Part shown: piece after piece, positions 33,545-36,211 of the stretch
Layout of the letters: each line of letters starts with the position of its first letter
How positions within the stretch are numbered: position 1 is the stretch's first letter
The notes under the pieces: model-generated
The model's input: the letters and a program-made list of their open reading frames with translations, nothing else
The model's database searches: none
Told to the model about the DNA's origin: nothing
Position numbers and translations under genes: made by a program
DNA from: Paludibacteraceae bacterium
GTDB taxonomy: Bacteria; Bacteroidota; Bacteroidia; Bacteroidales; Paludibacteraceae
Direction: 5' to 3'
Length of the DNA stretch: 36,211 nucleotides
NCBI GenBank assembly: GCA_017448345.1
Contig: JAFSLP010000055.1
Coordinates: 1 to 36,211, forward strand

Positions 33545-34730
33545 GGTCCGGCTTATCGGGTTGGGAGTGCTGCTGTGCGTGCTTCCTGCCGGTGCCCGCA
33601 AGCGGTACGTAGTCCAGCCGTCAAGCGACTATCAGTCGGTCGAGGTGCATGAAGACAGCACCGTTTCTTTCTGTTACTGCGGCGCGGCAAGGCGTGTGAG
33701 CGTGCAGAGCGACCTCTTATACGCAGACGAGGACAGCAGCCGTTATTCCGACCATCCACGGCGTATAAGAATGCGGCTGCAGAGCGACGGTTGTTTTCAT
33801 GCCACGACACGTGCCGTGAGCCCGGAGACCTACACCTACTGTTTCCGCGTGAACGGCAAACGCAAACCCGACCCGCTCAACAGCGACACGGCATGGCAGA
33901 AGATGCACAAGTGGAATGTGGTGAATGTGGGCGGCACGCCTCAGGCAGACCTGTACCGGCAGCCGGAGAAGCAAGGAACACTCATCCGCACGACGTGGTA
34001 CAGTACCGCCGAGAAACTCAACCGGCATGTGAACATATACCTGCCGGCAGGATATGAACAGACAGAGACAGAATATCCGGTGCTCTACCTCATCCACGGC
34101 ATCAACGGCTACGAGGGGTCATGGGCGGAACGCGGCAGAGCCATCCAGATTATGGAGAACATGGCGGCTGAGGGCGCTTGCCAACCGATGATACTGGTCA
34201 TGCCGGACGTCAATTTCGGCGTGCATGAGGACCGTCCGAGCCATCATACGCTGTGGAACAATGTGTTCAATTATCCGCGCCTGTGCCATGACCATGACAT
34301 CGAGAAATCCCTTGTGGAACTGATTCAGATGGTCGATACGTCATACAGGCTCTCCGGCGAACGGTATATAGCCGGACTGTCCGACGGAGCGCGTCTGGCT
34401 GCCAACACCGCCAATATCGTTACAGGGTATTTCTCCGCCGTAGGTATGTTCTCGCCCGTGGTGCACAAAAACCAACTGCCCCTTACCATCAAGGATACGC
34501 TTGCCGGGAATGATTCGCTTTCCGTCAAAGAGAGTGCGGCCTATTTTGTCTATACCGGCAGGCGTGACATGTTCCATCCCAACGCCAAGCGTTTCCACCG
34601 GCGTCTGGAGAAAGCCGGTGTGCCGCATGTGTATGTCGAGAGCATCGGCGGTCACACTTGGCGTAACTGGCGGCTTTACCTTTCCGACTTCCTCGGCAAA
34701 CTAAAAGATGAAAAGCAGGTCGTTTTTTGA
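33513..34730 (+). CDS. Exported alpha/beta-hydrolase esterase
   Basis: The 405-residue product has a signal peptide (ends near LPAGA). A beta-sandwich N-terminal region (about 40-125, with TYTYCFRVNGKRKPDPLNSD) is as in CBM48/E-set containing esterases. The catalytic domain is of the esterase D / XynZ type, with NIYLPAGYEQTETEYPVLYL, IHGINGYEGSWAERGRA, nucleophile Ser290 in GLSDG, Asp352 (GRRDMFH) and His381 (GGHTWRNW). It probably removes acyl or feruloyl groups from polysaccharides. Specificity cannot be judged. ATG 33513 overlaps the end of the PCMD gene. Confidence 0.88.
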   Translation: MTNLHWHTRNKVRLIGLGVLLCVLPAGARKRYVVQPSSDYQSVEVHEDSTVSFCYCGAARRVSVQSDLLYADEDSSRYSDHPRRIRMRLQSDGCFHATTRAVSPETYTYCFRVNGKRKPDPLNSDTAWQKMHKWNVVNVGGTPQADLYRQPEKQGTLIRTTWYSTAEKLNRHVNIYLPAGYEQTETEYPVLYLIHGINGYEGSWAERGRAIQIMENMAAEGACQPMILVMPDVNFGVHEDRPSHHTLWNNVFNYPRLCHDHDIEKSLVELIQMVDTSYRLSGERYIAGLSDGARLAANTANIVTGYFSAVGMFSPVVHKNQLPLTIKDTLAGNDSLSVKESAAYFVYTGRRDMFHPNAKRFHRRLEKAGVPHVYVESIGGHTWRNWRLYLSDFLGKLKDEKQVVF

Positions 34731-34734
34731 ATTA

Positions 34735-34780
34735 CGAATTAAAAATTACGGATTACGAATGAATTTTTAATTTTTAATTT
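34735..34780. repeat. GAATTACG/ATTAAAAATTACGG repeat after the esterase
   Basis: Units of AATTACGAATTAAAAATTACGG with ATTTTTAATTTTTAATTT match the A/T-rich tract at 4998-5030. The downstream part overlaps the ftsW promoter. Confidence 0.75.
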
Positions 34781-34809
34781 TGTATTTTGAATTATTTTTC
34801 GTACCTTTG
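34778..34809 (+). promoter_or_regulatory. ftsW promoter
   Basis: TTTG at 34778-34781, 20 bases, TACCTTTG at 34802-34809. The leader has CGCGTTCGGCAAATG at 34814-34828, five bases after the -7 box, as in uvrB. Confidence 0.8.
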
Positions 34810-34841
34810 CAGCCGCGTTCGGCAAATGGGTCGGACCCCGG

Positions 34842-34871
34842 ATGAATGATGGATTGATAAATGATGGATTG
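34842..34871 (+). repeat. ATGAATGATGGATTGATAA repeat at the ftsW start
   Basis: A roughly 15-base ATGATGGATTGATAA unit, repeated, lies just before ftsW. It opens the frame upstream with MNDGLINDGL. The real N-terminus is the ATG at 34872. Confidence 0.8.
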
Positions 34872-36110
34872 ATGAAAAAGCTGAACCTCAAAAATATCGA
34901 CAGGACTTTCTGGGGGTTGTACGGCGCACTGATTATTGTTGCCGTCATAGCCCTCTTTTCTGCGTCTTCGACGCTTGTCTATATGAACCACTCCGCCCTC
35001 GGTCCCATCGGGCAGCAGATGGCGTTCCTCATACTCGGCATCGCCGCCGCCTTCGTCATACAGTTCATTCCCTCTTACTGGATCCGCTTCGGCGGATATA
35101 TCCTCCTTGCCGTGAGCACACTGCTCGTCTATTCGACCATGGTGCCGGGCAACCCCTTTGTGGTGACAATCAACGGAGCGGCACGATGGGTGCGTATTGC
35201 GGGCATCACTTTCCAGCCCTCCGAACTGGCGAAACTCAGTCTCATCATCGTCGTCGCCGACCAGCTCGCACGTATCCGGAGCGAGGAGGACAAACGCAAG
35301 TATTTCTACCGCACGCTCCTCATCACAGCCGTCGTCGCCCTGCCGATTTTGGCATCGAACCTCTCCACCGCGGTGCTTATCTGCGGCATCGTGTTCTGCC
35401 TCTGGGTGCTGGCACGCGTGCCGTGGCAGTACACCGCGTCGGTTCTCGGCATAGCCGTCGTGGCACTGGTGTTGGGTTACTGCTTGGTGGAGTTCGCCTT
35501 TGTCCGTCCGGGACGGGAGATGCACGGTCCTTTCCGACGCGCTACCACATGGGTAGCACGTATCGACCGCCACTTGGCGGATGACAACGCCGACGACAAA
35601 TACCGGCTCACGGACGAAAACATTCAGGAGGTCTATGCCTCCGTTGCTATCGCCCGAGGCGGCACCTCGCCCGTAGGAGTACTGCCGGGCAACAGCAAGG
35701 AGCGGGATTACCTGCCACTCGCTTTCGCCGATTATATCTTCGCTATCATCGTCGAGGAGTCCGGTGTGACAGGCGCAGGTTTTCTCATCTTCCTCTATCT
35801 CGCTATTCTCTTCCGGGCATGCAATGTCTCCAGCCGTTATTCGGACATGCCAGCCATGCTCATGACGATGGGCTTGGCGCTGATGATCACCTGTCAGGCG
35901 CTCGTCTCGATGCTGGTGGCAGTGGGGCTCGGTCCCGTGACCGGACAGCCTCTCCCACTCATCAGCCGCGGCGGCACCTCGGTGCTCATCACCTCCGTCT
36001 ATTTCGGCATCATGATGGGTGTCAGCCGCGAACAGTTAGAGCTGCGGGAACGCGTCAACGAGACCATCGAACAGAGCCTCGACGACGCACCGATTGTCAC
36101 CGTGGAATAA
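34872..36110 (+). CDS. ftsW: FtsW-type SEDS peptidoglycan polymerase
   Basis: FtsW polymerises glycan strands at the division site with a class B PBP. From ATG 34872 (the 34842 start only adds repeat-coded residues) the product is 412 residues. Many transmembrane helices surround the SEDS motifs: FSASSTLVYM near 33, INGAARWVRIAGITFQPSEL near 100, catalytic-type Asp287 in FADYIF, and PLPLISRGGTSVLITSVYFG near the C-terminus. It is not in a dcw cluster: no mraY, murG or ftsQ flanks it here. Alternative: RodA, but the FSASSTL pattern and PLISRGGTS favour FtsW. Confidence 0.88.
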   Translation: MKKLNLKNIDRTFWGLYGALIIVAVIALFSASSTLVYMNHSALGPIGQQMAFLILGIAAAFVIQFIPSYWIRFGGYILLAVSTLLVYSTMVPGNPFVVTINGAARWVRIAGITFQPSELAKLSLIIVVADQLARIRSEEDKRKYFYRTLLITAVVALPILASNLSTAVLICGIVFCLWVLARVPWQYTASVLGIAVVALVLGYCLVEFAFVRPGREMHGPFRRATTWVARIDRHLADDNADDKYRLTDENIQEVYASVAIARGGTSPVGVLPGNSKERDYLPLAFADYIFAIIVEESGVTGAGFLIFLYLAILFRACNVSSRYSDMPAMLMTMGLALMITCQALVSMLVAVGLGPVTGQPLPLISRGGTSVLITSVYFGIMMGVSREQLELRERVNETIEQSLDDAPIVTVE

Positions 36111-36146
36111 ATAACAATTAATAATTAATTAATTATTAATTAATAT

Positions 36147-36211
36147 CTCCGATGTAGTCGGAGTTTATCGGTGTTTATCGGAATACTCCGGGACTATCCG
36201 AAACTATCCGA
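36147..36211. repeat. Hairpin and TTATCGGA/CTATCCGA tract at the window end
   Basis: CTCCGA-tgtag-TCGGAG (36147-36163) is followed by TTATCGG and CTATCCGA units. It resembles the tract at 25976-26045. It may be the end of the ftsW transcript, though no T tract follows. Confidence 0.6.

Noticed and set aside
1..36211. tRNA, rRNA and riboswitches
   Set aside because: I looked for cloverleaf-like arms and known conserved cores in the gaps and saw none I can support.
1..36211. Insertion sequence or prophage
   Set aside because: XerD has the chromosomal form, no transposase, integrase cluster or terminal inverted repeats are seen, and the neighbours are housekeeping genes.

Overview
The window comes from a member of the Bacteroidota, most likely the order Bacteroidales, probably an animal-associated lineage. 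The evidence is direct. Nearly every promoter I can find has the Bacteroidetes form TTTG or TTG, 19-20 bases, then TAnnTTTG. Gene content agrees: a PorP/SprF-like outer-membrane protein, secretion-system C-terminal tails (type IX), DUF5686, a PCMD-type lipid-free exported protein, and a hemerythrin-LuxR regulator of the kind found in gut Bacteroidales. No RNA gene, insertion sequence or CRISPR array is visible.

Layout. Positions 1-153 hold the end of an unrecognised gene, then about 600 bases of repeat-rich DNA, then uvrB (+). A minus-strand block follows: murF with a coiled-coil membrane protein, and a second unit running from a secreted protein (16337) through a 2224-residue adhesin-like protein and a PorP/SprF-like barrel to xseA and a ComEA-like protein. 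Divergent from it is a plus-strand housekeeping operon: rpmH, rbfA, a LolC/E-type permease, a lipoprotein, xerD and a DUF5686 protein. Convergent to that is a minus-strand unit of porin, imelysin, di-haem oxidoreductase and CcsBA, which I read as an envelope iron/haem redox system. A hemerythrin-LuxR regulator is divergent from it and ends in a clear terminator. Then come an AraC regulator (-), a glycosyltransferase/exported protein/PCMD/esterase unit (+), and ftsW (+).

How the genes work together. CcsBA attaches haem to exported CXXCH proteins, and its upstream neighbour by one base is a lipoprotein with exactly two CXXCH sites. The giant protein overlaps the barrel gene that follows it, the arrangement expected for a type IX-exported adhesin and its partner.

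The most unusual property is not a gene. Short-period repeats of several recurring families are scattered through the window. They sit in intergenic DNA, around start codons, and in frame inside at least six unrelated proteins (MurF, XseA, CcsBA, the DUF5686 protein, the hemerythrin regulator and the glycosyltransferase), usually where a linker or loop is expected. A shared 15-base leader element just after the -7 box of three unrelated promoters, and two copies of a hairpin-rich block flanking the LolC/E-type gene, add to this. Two genes (at 20514 and 28983) look as if one extra G separates the natural ATG from the reading frame.
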